30,916 nucleotides of DNA from Ettlia oleoabundans. Taxonomy: Eukaryota > Chlorophyta > Chlorophyceae > Chlamydomonadales. Below the pieces are notes generated by a model, which saw only the letters and a list, made by a program, of their open reading frames with translations, did no database searches and was not told the origin of the DNA. The position numbers and the translations under genes were made by a program. The DNA is taken from assembly GCA_019693395.1 (NCBI GenBank), contig JAAMXP010000192.1:1-30916 (forward strand). Reading direction: 5' to 3'. Positions 9,487-20,900 of this stretch are shown here, piece after piece. Within the stretch, counting starts at the first letter, position 1; every line of letters starts with the position of its first letter.

Positions 9487-12400
9487 ATGTTCAGTGTTGT
9501 TACCGTCCGCTTTGGAACACGTCTCTCATTGGGGTATTCTGGTTCCAGCACAAATGTGGCGCCAATGTGGCACGGTGCTTGTCCTCGCCGGCGTCCCGTT
9601 GGAGTTCGCTTTCTTGACCAAGCTTTTCGTACAGGCCGGGCCAACGCCGTGCGCCACTTTTTCGGTTTCACAGGTATAAGGCAGCCCAAGGTACCCCCTG
9701 CTTCTGGGGTGGATGAGTACAGGTGAGCACGTATCTCGCCCGCAAATTGTCTCCGTCTTTCAATGTTGGCGGGCTGGCTTTGTCTGATGTGTCGGCGCAG
9801 CATGCCACACGGGCGAGGTATCCCTTGCTCCCGACCGCTGCTACCTGCACCTTCACCATGCCTTATTGTTGCCCCTGCATGGAGCCTGTCTGATGTCATT
9901 GCAGCTGGCTGGAGCACGGCGGCACTTCAGCGCAGCAGATACTGCAGCAGGAACGTCGGTATGCAGAACGCTGGCTGCGGCACTGTGAGCCGTTGGCAAG
10001 CGAGCTGCATCAAGGAATGCTCCAGCTGGTGCCTACCGCCCAAGTGAGCAGGAGGGGTTGATGCAACAGCTGGTATCAGGCTGCTGGCTATCGCTGCGAG
10101 GCGAGCCGTGCGTGGGGTTGAGTGGCCCCCGGTTTCGACTGCTGTGATGCTGCAGGGCAGGGCAGCGTCTGGGGTGCCTGGATCTCTTGCGGGCATGCAC
10201 CCTGTGGGGTGGGTTCATGCACATCCATGCCCCCCTGTTTCCCTGCCTGCAGATTAGCGTGCCGGAGCGTGTGGGCCCATATCTTTATTATGTGCAGCAG
10301 CTGCCGAACAAGCCATTCCCATGCTTCATGCGCTGCCCTGCCCTGAAGGCAGGGTTGGACCCGAGCAGCACCAATTGTGCCACCTGGAGCAGCTGGAGCA
10401 GCTGCACCGGCAATGGAGAGGAGAAGGGTTTGCAATGGTTGGCGGGCGAGGTTGTGCTTGATGTGAACGAGCTGGCAGCAGTGCATGGCGACTATGTGCG
10501 AGTGGGGCAGGCAAGTGGCCGCAATTCCATGAACGCTGTAGGAGACCAATGCGTGCACGGGCAGCTGCTATTCGTCAATCATTCAATCACAGTCTGCGTA
10601 TTGGAGCGTGCAAGTTCCATGATTGAGTCGAAAGAAATGAGCCCAGTGCTACGCCATGCTGCCTCTGCCAACCGCCTGCTAAGCCCTTACTTCTTGTAGA
10701 TGAAGCTGTCGCGGTGCGGCCAGCGGCTGGCGTTCACACTTGATGTGGGGAATGGTTCAGAGGCCTCCGCAGCTTTCACCCGGGAGTTGGGCAACAAAAA
10801 TGGTGGTGGCAGCAGAATCTGCCACCTGGATTCGCTTGGCAGTGTAGTCAGCTTGGAGTGGGCTGCGGACGGCACCACATTGCTCTGCACGCAGCCAAAC
10901 GAGCTTGGCAGGCCCTGGCGAGTGCTTTCTTATAACACAGCAGTGGCTGCAGATGGCAGCAAGGCAGCAATCGGCGGTAGTGGCCGCGTGTGGTCGCTGT
11001 TTGAGGAGGGTGACGAGCGCTTCTTTGTTGAGCTGGGGCGCACCAAGGACTGGAGGTGAGAGGGTGGGTGAAGACCTGTGTGAACTGATGAACATCAAGA
11101 ACAGCTGAGAGACCTGTGGTAGCCACTCTCACAAGCAGCAGCAGCGCCCCGATTGCTCTTGACATGCTTGCTGCCCTGACCCTGCTGATCTGCTCCTCTC
11201 CTGCCTTACTCCGCCTCTCTCACGCAGCTTCATCACCATCAACTGCAACTCAAAGGCCTCCTCAGAGGTTCACCTCCTGCCAGCCAGTCTGGAGAGCGGC
11301 CTGCACGGCGGGTCAGCAATTGCGGCCACAACAGCAGCTGCGAGAGCTATGGCACAGCCACGCTTGGTGCAAAGGCGGGAGAAGGGACTAGAGTACTTTC
11401 TGGAGCACAACAACGGGCAGCTGTACGTGTTGAGCAATGCACGAGGGGCAGCAAACTATGCAGTGTTCAGGTGGGGCAGAGTTGAAAGCAGGGCAAGGAA
11501 CAGGGTTGTAGCACTGTCATGTCGGAAGGATGGTCATTTCATGCGCATCAACACACATCAAATCGTTTCCTTTGGTTGCCAAATTTATTCCCAAGGGGCG
11601 TAATGTTGTCAAGCTACTGGCAGCACCGGCAGCTGGCAAGGGGCTCATGCTGTTTTGGTGCCATCGTTGCCGCATTTCCTTTACTGCTTTGCCCTACTGC
11701 CTGCCACCACTACTCATCTGCATATCCCAGGCTAGTTGCCTGCAGGGTGGCTGTTGATGCTCCTGACCTTGGGCAGCAGCACTGGCAGCTGGTGGTGGCT
11801 GAAGGGGCGGCTGATTGTGTTGCTGTAGAAGCAGGAGCAAGCGTTCCGCAAGGTGTAGCGTGGCAGCAGGTGGGGTTGGGCAATTTTGGCGGCGCAATAG
11901 AGGACATGGACATGCTACAGGGGTGGTTGGTGTTGTACCTACGGCATAAGGGGCGGCAGCAGGTGGCAGCAATGCCGATCCGTGATGGCCTGCCTGCAGC
12001 TTCACCTGCATCGCCAAACACGGCAGTCATGCCAGTAGCAGCAAGGGCAGCCGCCACGGCAAGCACGGGAAAAGGAGTGACTCCTGCCCCATCCAAGAGG
12101 CAAGCAGTTGATTCGCGACCAACAGCCACGCAGCCCATGAAACAGCTGCTGCGGCTGGCACCGCTGCCCAGCTGGGCGTTGAGTGTGGCAGCGGGCGCAA
12201 ACGCAGACTACGACTCACAGCGACTCCGACTACTGCTCTCGTCTCCTGTGCACCCAGAGGTTGCGTATGACTGGGACCTCAGCACACAGAGGCTGCTGCC
12301 CATGGAGGGAATGGCAGTTGCGGAGGCCAAGGATGGGCAGCCAAAGCAGCCGCTGCTGCATCAACAACAGCATGGGCGGCAGCAGGACCAGCAGCCGCCT

Positions 12401-13982
12401 GTTGCTGCTGGCAAAGCAGCGTCTAGGCTAGCGTGTTGCTCCCAGCGCGAGAGGCAAGAGGAGCAGCAGCCAGCTGGCGGGCACACCTGGAGCCAACTGT
12501 GGGCTTCTTCCGCAGATGGCACAGCTGTGCCCATCACAGTGGCACATGCAGCGGGGCTGGCACTGCCAGCTAATGCGCCATGCCTGCTGGTGGTGTATGG
12601 TGCGTACGGGCATTGTTTGCCCACAGAATATCTGCCTGAGCGAATACCGCTGCTGCGGCGTGGCTGGGTGCTGGCACTGGCGCACGTGCGGGGTGGCGGT
12701 GAGCTAGGGCGGCGGTGGCATGCCGCGGGGCGGGGCGAAACTAAGGCAGCAAGCGTGGATGACTTGGAGGTCTGTGTAGATCACTTGGTGAAGGCAGGTG
12801 GGTGCCCGTGGTGGGCCACATTGGTTGAGTGGTAATGGTGGGCAGCAGAGCTGCAGTGACCCACAGATGGTAGCTGCAGGTGTGAGTGGTTTTCAAAGGG
12901 TTGATTTTGAAGGTTGCAAATACAGCATAGTGTACGCTTGTTGTACTAATGCCTCTGTGTTGGGCAGGACTTGTAGGACTGCTAAGGCAGCGTTACAGCA
13001 GTAACAAAACCTGCCGTTTGCTGTACAGTACTGTACCCAGCTGCGGAGCCACTGAAGCTGCCCTGCAATTTGCCACCCACCTGCGCTTCCACGCGTTTCT
13101 CCCGCAGGTTACACTGCTCCAGGTCTAATTGCGCTTGAGGCACACAGCGCAGGGGGGCTGACAGCGGGTGCGCTGCTGAACCGCCGTCCCTCTGCGTTTG
13201 GTGCCGCGCTGCTGGAGGCCCCCTTTGTTGATGTGCTGACCGCGATGTGTCGGCCTGAGCTGCCGCTGACTGTGCACGAGTATGAGGAGTGGGGAGACCC
13301 TAGGGACCCGGGCGCACTGGAGCAGGTGAGGGGTGACAGCATGTGGAGTTCAGTAATATTGCTTTTTCTGCCCATCATGCAGAGTTGTTTCTTCTGCACA
13401 ACATGCAGAACCAGCATGCTCATGCGGCCAAGAGTGTGCACAATGTGTGGGAGGATGATAGCTGCATCGTGATCTGCTGCTCTGTGCTGTGCTGTTCCCA
13501 CTGGTGTTAGCCTTTGCATCTGCCATCAAGTATTTCCTGCTGTGTGGTTTGATGCCAGTCGTGAGCAACACTGCAGCAGCCTCCACCAACCTCCACACAG
13601 CCTCCATGTGCTGCCAGGGCAAGGCTCCACACCAACCTGTCCTGTCAGGTCTCATCCTTTCCCCTTTTCCTGGACCTACGTGCAGATTCGTGCATTGTGC
13701 CCCTATCACAACGTACGCCCTGCAGCCTACCCCCCTCTACTGCTTACCTGTTCCCAACAGGACATGCGGGTGCCCTACTGGGGCCCCCTCAAATATGCAG
13801 CACGTCTGCGTGCAGCAGCGGCTACAGCGTCAGCGCAGGGAGACCAGGGGCCACATCGCAGCGGTCCGATATTGTTGCTGCCAGATGGGCAAGTGGGGCA
13901 TTTTGTGCATGAGCGGGATGTATTTGAAATAAAATCTCAGCAGTACGCCTTCCTTATCAATGCCATTGAGGGCAAGCTGTGA
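9487..13982 (+). CDS. Prolyl oligopeptidase-family (S9A, oligopeptidase B-like) serine peptidase
   Basis: S9A enzymes cut short peptides at Pro or basic residues. Eight exons: 9487-9722, 9905-10043, 10253-10510, 10700-11055, 11228-11470, 11746-12797, 13108-13325 and 13686-13982; 932 residues with consistent phases. The N-terminal family motif is VDEYSWLEHGG...ERRYAERWL. A beta-propeller region follows (LLCTQPNELGRPWRV, DERFFVELGRTKDW). The catalytic domain has VVYGAYG and AHVRGGGELGRRWHAAGRGETK. The triad is Ser775 (EAHSAGG), Asp860 (SQQDMRVPYW) and His906 (GHFVHE). The nucleophile elbow has Ala where Gly is usual. An Ala/Gln-rich insertion sits in the propeller at about 430-620. The start is uncertain: the first 60 residues are Arg/Ser-rich and could be an organelle transit peptide, or the true first exon may lie further upstream. 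The third intron (10511-10699) begins with GC. Introns 12798-13107 (310 bp) and 13326-13685 (360 bp) show nothing else. Confidence 0.9.
10511..10699 (+). other. GC-AG intron in the S9 peptidase gene
   Basis: The upstream exon ends GGGGCAG and the intron begins GCAAGT, the standard GC-type donor with otherwise perfect complementarity to U1. It ends CTTGTAG before an in-phase ATG AAG CTG. The join gives DYVRVGQ-MKLSRCGQRLAFTLD, which matches the family well. No GT donor nearby keeps both frame and homology. Confidence 0.75.
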
Positions 13983-14272
13983 GGCCCTCAATTGCAACCA
14001 CCGGTGAGGCGAGTCACTTGTGACACAGCACTGCAATCTTCTTTCTTCTTGAGTTACCTTTTTCACTTGACGTTTCAATTGACGAGTGTTGGTTGATGTG
14101 TGTACAAGTCCTTATGTCCAAAGAAGTGCGCGACTATTTCTATAGTGTTGCTTTTGGCAGGCTGCTCCAGAGGAAGTTGATTTCAACCAGAACAGTGGGC
14201 GGCTGCTCCTGCTCTGCATTTGAACGCCTGCGAGTTTGTTACTGGATCTTAATGCTCCAGATGCGCACCACC

Positions 14273-15157
14273 TTAGGGGCTGTACTTCTCTACGCTAACG
14301 GCAAGATCCACCACACGAAAGCCAGCCTCGTCCTCAGCAGGAGCATCCTTTGTCAGAACCTGTGCCTTATGTGGAGCGGCATGCTGCATCTGCTGCTCTC
14401 GTGTCAGCTCTCGATGAAACTCGTGCAATCTGCAAATATGGCAAGTAATAACACGGGATGTGGGTGCCTGAAAACTTCAAGAGGGATATCAAGGCATAAG
14501 CACCAAGACTTTACCATCTTGTTGCAAATGCTGTTGCAACATGGCTGATCTGCGCGGCAGGTGGCTCAAACCACTCGACAGTTCCCAGCTTGCGTACTTG
14601 TGGGCATGCCCGGGTGGCAGCTCCACGCAGTCAAATCCAGGGTGCCCATATCGCTCGTTCATGTCGGGGTGTAGTGCCTGCCCCAGCTCTCGCTCAGTCA
14701 GTGCTGGGCCATGCAGCTCAGGCAAAGGTTGGTGGTGGGCAATCAGCGCGCGTCCTCCAGGGGGGCTGCCCGGCACGTGAGCCTCACCCGGTGGTGCCAC
14801 TGTAGTTATCAGAGCCTGCGCAGGCTGACTAGCAGCGGCAGCAGGAGAGATGCTGGCGGCCTGCGGTGCATTTTGCCCATGAACACCTGTGCTGGCAGAC
14901 CTGCCGGAGGTATGCTCCCCCAGCTGAGGCTGCTCATGGTGGTGTCGGTGTAGCAGGGAGTCCAGCAGGGCCGCTGCCCCTGGCTTGGGTGCACCTGATC
15001 CAGATCCTCTTTGTCCATCTTGACGCGTGCTCGAGGCACCCTTGGAGGAAGGCACGCAACCTAGAAGAGGGAGGAATTCTAGTGCCCACGTGTCACCTTG
15101 CCTTCCTCTGCTGCCTTCCTATACTGCTGATGCTATCTCACCTTCTCCACCCACCAT
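14273..15157 (-). CDS. Unrecognised conserved-looking protein, 211 residues
   Basis: I do not recognise a family. The model has three exons: 15157-15142 (16 coding bases), 15060-14598 and 14429-14273. Phases agree and it begins MVGGEGCVPSSKG. The first 100 residues are low-complexity Gly/Ser/Ala with a His-rich spot (LLHRHHHEQ). The second half looks folded, with ELGQALHPDMNERYGHPGFDCVELPPGHAHK joined to LHEFHRELTREQQ, and ends with GFRVVDLAVSVEKYSP. There is no signal peptide or membrane segment. The exon-2 donor (AA|GTACGC) was chosen because it alone puts the last exon in the coding-looking frame. It converges on the peptidase gene (290 bp between stops) and diverges from BIN4 by 27 bp. 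The tiny first exon and the start codon are the weakest parts. Confidence 0.55.
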
Positions 15158-15184
15158 ATCGACTACAAGGGACAGGGATCAGCC
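15158..15184. promoter_or_regulatory. 27-bp divergent intergenic spacer
   Basis: These are the only bases between the predicted start codon of the minus-strand gene and that of BIN4. If both starts are right, each gene's promoter lies inside the other gene's 5' exons or introns, or the two transcripts overlap. Confidence 0.4.
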
Positions 15185-18171
15185 ATGCAGCACACGTTCG
15201 CACGTAAGAAGGCCAAGCAGGCGGAGCCAGAGGAAGGGCAGGTGAGCTGCTGAACTCTCCACCATCTGGGTTGAAGCACAACCTGTCTGTACAGGAGGGC
15301 TGCAGGCTCTTGATCGCCCCGATAAAGTGCTGACCAACTGTTTGCAGGAGAACAAGGGGACTGGCTCGGGATCCATCTTGAAATTCTTGAAGCCGCTGGG
15401 GGCAGGCATCACCAAGGGTCAGAAGGGGCTGCCTGCCTCTTCAGAGGCGGCATTGACTTCAGAGCCCTTGCAGCCCTTGCATCGGTCGCAGTTATCTGCT
15501 AGTGGCAAGCCGCCTGCAGCTGCAGCTGGCGCCAGACCTAGTGGAAGCAAGCTCAAGAGCTGCATTGAAACAAAAACTGTAGGCGATTTGAGCGTCAGTG
15601 CCGGCAAGGACAACAGGGATGGGTCCATCGCACGGCCAAAATGCGCCCTTCCCGCCCAGCACAAGGCAAAGCAGGAGATATGGGGCACGGTAGCCAAGCC
15701 TCGTCCAGCACAGCCTGCAGCCAGCTTTCAGCACAATGCAGTCCCAGCGAACAGCACAGATTCTGGCAGCTGGGCCTCTGCTGAGGGCAGCGATCCCATA
15801 GACGACAGCGACTTTGAGTTCGGCATCACCATCCCCCAACATCTGCGCAAGGCAGCTGTAGCGGCCATGGCCGCCGCTGCTGCCTCGGCGCCTGTGTGGG
15901 ACAAGAGTCAGCGGCAGCGCCGGCGAAAGCGGAGGCAGGTGGCGGTGGATTTAGAGGAACAGCAGGACGAGAAGGAGGATGTCCCTAAGGAGCATGTCCA
16001 GAAAGAGGAGGGTGCAGAGCAGCAGCTGCAGGAAGCAGAGGCGGCAACGGTAGCTGTGGGAGAGGAGCAGGAAGGAATGGAGGCAGTTGAGGAAGAAGAG
16101 GAGGACACAGAAGTAAGCAGCGAACCGCAGCAGCGAGGACGAGCCCCAGCTCTTGCTGCAGCTGGGAGCGGCAGCGACTGGGTGCCTGAGTTAAGTGACA
16201 GCGACAGGGACAGCGACTCAGAGGGGCCAAGCGGTTTACCCATGGAATCGCCCAAGCAGACACACACCAAATGCAAGCAAGCTGTGAAGTCAGGCAGCAG
16301 ACCAGCGAAGTTGGCAATCTCCGCTGGCACTGCCACTGTCGGTGCAGCCCGCAAGACAAACAGCGCGGCAGGGGCGTTTGCAGCGACACAGCATGAGGTG
16401 TTACTCGTAGAGGAGGCGGGTCCAGCACCTGCTGCAGCAGGGCACACGGTGCCTGTCAGGCATAAGACGGCTGCCAGCCGCAAGCGTGGCAAGGGGCCAG
16501 CAGCACCAGAGCTGCCAATGTTGGTACCTGCAGGTGGGGTTGAATGGGTGCAGGACTGCGTGGCGAAATGCCCGGGGATGTGCTATGAGCAGGTGGCCGG
16601 TTGCCTGTGCCTGTGCCACCCTATTGCTGAGCACTTTACCTTTTCTGACAGCCTTGAAACCTCACTTTGGTCACCGTGCCTGATCCTTGCCGTCTTACTT
16701 GCTGCAGCCCTAGTGAAGCAGAAGGATGCACCCCAGCTGCTGTGTGAGCTGCCAAGCCAGCTGCTGAACCTGGACGGGGATTCGGGTGGGTGGATCGCTG
16801 GCTGACTGGCTTGCTGACTGCTGGGATTGGGCAGGTGGGCAGCCTTGCTGGTTGGGGATCGGGGATCGAGGTTGAGTGGGTGTGGCATGGCAGTAGTTGG
16901 AGGTGTGCAAGGGCGTTTATGACTCTTGGGTCGCTGCATGTCTGGCTGTGTTTCCCTCACCAGTTGCTGGTGCTGCTGTTTGTGTGCAGGCACCATTGGG
17001 CGAGTGGCAATCGAGTGCGGGGAGGATGCCGGGGCACAAAGATATCAGCTGGACCTCATGGGTGGGCTTGCCTCTGGGTCCATGTAGTGCTTGTAGCTTC
17101 ATTGCGTCCAAATCAGCCCACATGGATGGTCCCCTTCAAGCGGCTCTTATCGTTGCCTGCTTTCAGCCTCAACCGCATTGTCGCCTTTGTGACCAGCTGA
17201 TTGGCCATGACATCTCATGGCAATAAAAAAAAACCCCAACCCCACCACACCCACCCAAAACATATTTGTGCAGGCATCGTGTATGACACTGAGCTGGTGC
17301 CGCTGGCGGCAACAGCGGCCCTGGTACGTGCCACACCCGCTGGCGACGGCCTGGTAAGTGGGGTGTAGCAACCTACCAAGTGGGCGGTGGGATTTGACTG
17401 TGAATGCATGCCATCAACATGGTGCGGCTCGTTAAGCACACCTGTGGCTTATTGGCATGGTTGATGGGAAGGCACGCATCAAAGGGATCAGACATGTACG
17501 GCCAAGTCGCGAGCTGGTGCTTGAGCCGTTGCCTGCATTTCTCCCTGCAGGTGTGCGAACAGCTGTTCCCCACCATGCTGCGCTGTCAGCCAGCTCACAA
17601 CTTTGTGACGGACAATGAGGAGCTCTTCAGGTAAGCATTGGGTAGGAGAGGTTGCAGTAGGATAGTTCAACGGGAACGGAGACGGATACGGAGACTGCTC
17701 AATCCAATGGCGTACCTTGCCGGCATAGTGGCAGTATGTCAACAACGTTGGTATGCTGGCCAGCAGTTCTCAATGGTTTGACCACATGCATGCCAGCCCA
17801 ATCAGCCCATCTCATTCCAATCATCCTACCTGTGCAGGGACTTTGAGGGGTATGACAGCGACAGGCACTGCGCAGACTCAGGAATGGAGCAGGGCGCTGG
17901 CAAGGGCAAAGCCGCACCCAAAGGAGGCAGAAAGGGCAAGGGGAGGAGCGCAGTTGGCGGAGGGAAGAGGAACGCGGCACCCCGCAAGACCAATGGAGGT
18001 GGTGTGCGCCAAACGGGGGTGGTATACCGTAAGCCCAGGGCAGCTGTGCCCGCAGCCAAGCCTGGTGCTGGCAAGGTGCGGGCGAGCAGTGCCACGGCAG
18101 CCCAGAGGCCTCAAAGCAAGTCTGCTGCAGAAGCAGCAGTGGCGAGGTTCAATGACTCAGATTGCATATGA
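15185..18171 (+). CDS. BIN4: BIN4, DNA topoisomerase VI accessory protein
   Basis: In land plants BIN4/MID binds DNA and works with topoisomerase VI in endoreduplication and chromosome decatenation. Seven exons: 15185-15241, 15348-16533, 16708-16785, 16990-17061, 17274-17353, 17551-17630 and 17838-18171; 628 residues with consistent phases. The conserved part is about residues 410-530. It has LPSQLLNLDGDSGTIGRVAI, then YQLDLMGIVYDTELVPLAATAALVR, then DNEELFRDFEGYDSD, matching the plant BIN4 core in order. The first 400 residues are a low-complexity, acidic and Ser-rich extension with Glu-rich runs at about 245-285 and SDRDSDSEG. The last 90 residues are basic, Gly/Lys/Arg-rich (GGRKGKGR, GGGKRN), suiting DNA contact. 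Recognition is from memory of the plant family and not from an alignment. Confidence 0.8.
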
Positions 18172-18194
18172 TTGAAGCAACTTGCAAGCAGTGC

Positions 18195-18199
18195 TGTAA
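18195..18199 (+). terminator. TGTAA polyadenylation signal of BIN4
   Basis: It is 24 bases past the BIN4 stop, with a second copy at 18243-18247. The second would give a more usual 3' leader length. Confidence 0.5.
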
Positions 18200-18561
18200 C
18201 AGCAGTAGCAAGTTGTGCCTAGGAACCTATACGAGCATAGGCTGTAACATGCCAGGTACCAGTCCAATTGTGGTAGGTTGTTATGCGCCAGAGAGGACAG
18301 TTTATGTATGAAACAATGGAAACAATGCAGTGTTCGCAAATGTAGATTTGGAGCCTAGTAAGAATAAGCAGGCTACAGGGGATTAGTAACAACAGAGAAA
18401 GGAGCTACGGAGGAGGAGAGCGGGGTGGAGATGAGAGGAGCAAGAGAGCACTGACCCAGCGCAGAACAGTGGAACCGCCCCCAGCCAGCAAACGCCTGGA
18501 TTGCTTTCTGGATGGCACAAGCGAAGAGCAAGCGTCCAGCAGCAGACTGTTGAGTAAGGTT

Positions 18562-18566
18562 TTACA
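18562..18566 (-). terminator. TGTAA polyadenylation signal of RPC7
   Basis: The minus strand reads TGTAA about 43 bases after the RPC7 stop codon, matching the chlorophyte signal in the expected position. Confidence 0.55.
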
Positions 18567-18608
18567 TAATGTAGCCCTTGCGGGCTGCCTTGCATCGGTG
18601 TATGTGCA

Positions 18609-20723
18609 TCAAAAGCATGCCTCCCCATCCCCTCCGTCATCATATTCATCAAGGTATCCCTCATCATCGTCGACGTGGGCTGCCTGCACACACAGGCATA
18701 CACACACAACACCGGATGATTTGACAACTTCTCAAAGGGGCGGGAATCCATGGGTGTTGTCAGGACAAGACGGGGCAGTCCAAGGCATCCAGGCAGCTAC
18801 CCTTGCATGAGTGAGTAGCCACCCCTTGCCACCGACTGTTCACACTGTGGACGCACCCCGGCCAACCACACTCAACAGCCCAACAGACAGCAGCGTCATT
18901 GCCCCCAATGGTGCCTCCCAGCCCGGTAACACCACTCACCTGCCCCCCTGCCTCCTCCAGCCACAGTAACGGCTACATTCAACACACCTCCGCAGTCCTC
19001 TGCTTCCGAGTCTGTCAGCCCGTTTGATAATGCTGCCTCCCTCCCACAGCCACCCCCCACCTGGTAGTAGTCGTCATCCTCTGGGTTCTCATCTTCCTCC
19101 TCCTCAAAGTCATCCACTACACCCTCCTGATCGTCACCCTCCTCATCACCGCCACCCGCACCCTCGCCAGCGCCGCCCGCGTTGCCGCTGACGCTACGTC
19201 CTGCGCCGCCCTGAGGACGGCACAGGATAGGGAGGAGAGAAGAACAAGCACGTGAGGGATCCTGTCAGCAGCTGCTGGCAGCAAAGGAAACCGGCGAACC
19301 ACCAAATTGAGTTGTGCAGGTCTGCAGCAAACCAAACCTGTGAACCATTCCCGTAGCCTTCAGGTGCTCCCTTCCTTTCGTGAAAGCACAGACATTTAGA
19401 TCCCCGCCGCGGCGAAACCGCAGCAAAAGTTAAGAAGCAAGGACAACAATAGTGAGCAACATGCGAGCCTGCACCCACCTTGTCCTCCCTGCGCGCCAGC
19501 TCTTCCAGCTTGCCCAGAGCCAGATCATCCGTGGCGGCTCGCGCATCGGCACGGCGCTGACACTGCCCTGCCCAGAACGCCTTCTCGGCAGCGGCAGCCT
19601 TGGCAGAACTGCGTTCAGGCACGGCGCGTGGGTCAGCCCTATGCGTGTGCTGTTGCTGCACACACCCCTCAAAATATGTTCCTCCCCACTAGCTAGCCAC
19701 GGCCAATATCTGCTGGGCAATGCTCGCTTGTGATACCGGCAATCAGCCAATCAAAGCGCCGGTCCGCTGCCACCCATCCATTCACCCAACCAACCACCCA
19801 CACCACACCCACCGCTTCTGCTTGGTGTACAGCTCCCCTGGGAAGTAAATGGGGTGCAGCGTCATGGTGACTGTGCAGGCTGAACCATCCGCCGCATTGG
19901 CGCTGGCTCGTGCCCCCGCTGCTGCCTCCGCGTCTCGGTAGTTTTCCACATAATCTGCACTCCGCTTCCTCTTGTTACCACCCGGCGCGCCCTCCTCAGG
20001 CTTTAGGCAGTAAGGGGAGTTTCTATAGAATGAGTTGACCTGGTGCCTCCAGATCTGCGAGTGGTAGAGAGCGAGTGGCAGAGAGCGATGGTGACGTCAG
20101 TGAGCGATAGCGGCAATGTAAATACGTGCCCACTGGTGATGGGGGGTAGCAGCGGGCCCAGCAATCCTTCGCCAGAGCTCATGCAGCGATGCTGCCCAGT
20201 AGCAGAACTGAAGCAGGTTTTGCGGCTCAAAGGCTGGCGAAACGTGCAAACAAACTTGGCGTCACCAATGCGATACCCCCAGCCTGTCCTGAACTCACCA
20301 GCTGCCGCTGTGTCTGGGCTGATATCTCGTCCATTGGCACAGGAAATTTTGAATCCTTTATGTCCTACTTTAAACATTGATCGGGAAGCACGCAACAAGC
20401 GCTGGCAGCGGTGGAATAGTGATAGATGGCTCACAACTCCCAGCACTCCCAGCACAGACGGTGGCAGCCAGGGCGCCGTGGAGAATAACGGCGGCAACTG
20501 CTTGAGCGGTCTGCGCCGGGCGCCGTGGGCTCAATCACAATGCAGCATGCCAGTTACTGCCGGCAAATCCTCTCACCGGGAACAGGGGAGGAGGACCCTC
20601 CGGCTGCTGTGTCTGCAAAATTTTCCCTTCATCATCTCGTGCAACAGGGTGCGCCACACCCGGTGCCCCTCTGCCCCCTCGACCACCCCGGCCACCTCCT
20701 CTTCCTCCTCCACGACCCGACAT
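18609..20723 (-). CDS. RPC7: RNA polymerase III subunit RPC7 (Rpc31 family)
   Basis: RPC7/Rpc31 is part of the Pol III-specific trimer (with RPC3 and RPC6) that works in initiation of tRNA and 5S rRNA transcription. Five exons: 20723-20577, 20039-19813, 19638-19479, 19210-19061 and 18683-18609; 252 residues with all phases matching. Family features in order: an N-terminal RGG-type Gly/Arg tract, GPPPLFP, NSFYRNSPYCLKP, TLHPIYFPGELYTKQKR, and an acidic tail (DDFEEEEDENPEDDDYYQ then DDDEGYLDEYDDGGDG). Length is close to the family's usual 200-250. The first intron, 20040-20576, is 537 bp and holds a 14-bp tandem repeat and a TGACGTCA palindrome. The 18684-19060 intron (377 bp) shows nothing else. 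Confidence 0.88.
20057..20088. repeat. 14-bp tandem repeat in RPC7 intron 1
   Basis: Two copies of GCGAGTGGYAGAGA, differing by one base, plus four bases of a third copy lie just inside the 3' end of the intron as read on the minus strand. A TGACGTCA palindrome follows at 20092-20099. Confidence 0.8.
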
Positions 20724-20900
20724 GCGGGCAAAAATTTGCTGCGGCGGCCCAGCCCCCTGTTTTGGAGCTGCGGGGCAACCAACAGGCAAATAATTGTTTC
20801 CAACCGCAGAAGTCATCACGTCCGCGTCACAGGGACTTGCTAGCCTTGGCATGCCATGGTGGCCAGCCTGGCGCCGACGCTGGGGGCTAAGCAGGCTAAT

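Larger units (their letters stand above)
18172..18608. other. Convergent intergenic region between BIN4 and RPC7
   Basis: The 437-bp region lies between facing stop codons and holds both 3' ends. TGTAA lies at 18195-18199 and 18243-18247 for BIN4, and TTACA at 18562-18566 (TGTAA on the minus strand) for RPC7. No additional gene is supported. Confidence 0.6.

Noticed and set aside
11519..11745. 5' part of the plus-strand open frame leading into peptidase exon 6
   Set aside because: Family homology begins only after the TGCAG acceptor at 11741-11745, and the upstream residues look like intron.
20043..20843. Plus-strand open frame of 266 codons
   Set aside because: It overlaps RPC7 intron 1 and exon 1 on the opposite strand and has no recognisable domain or start context.
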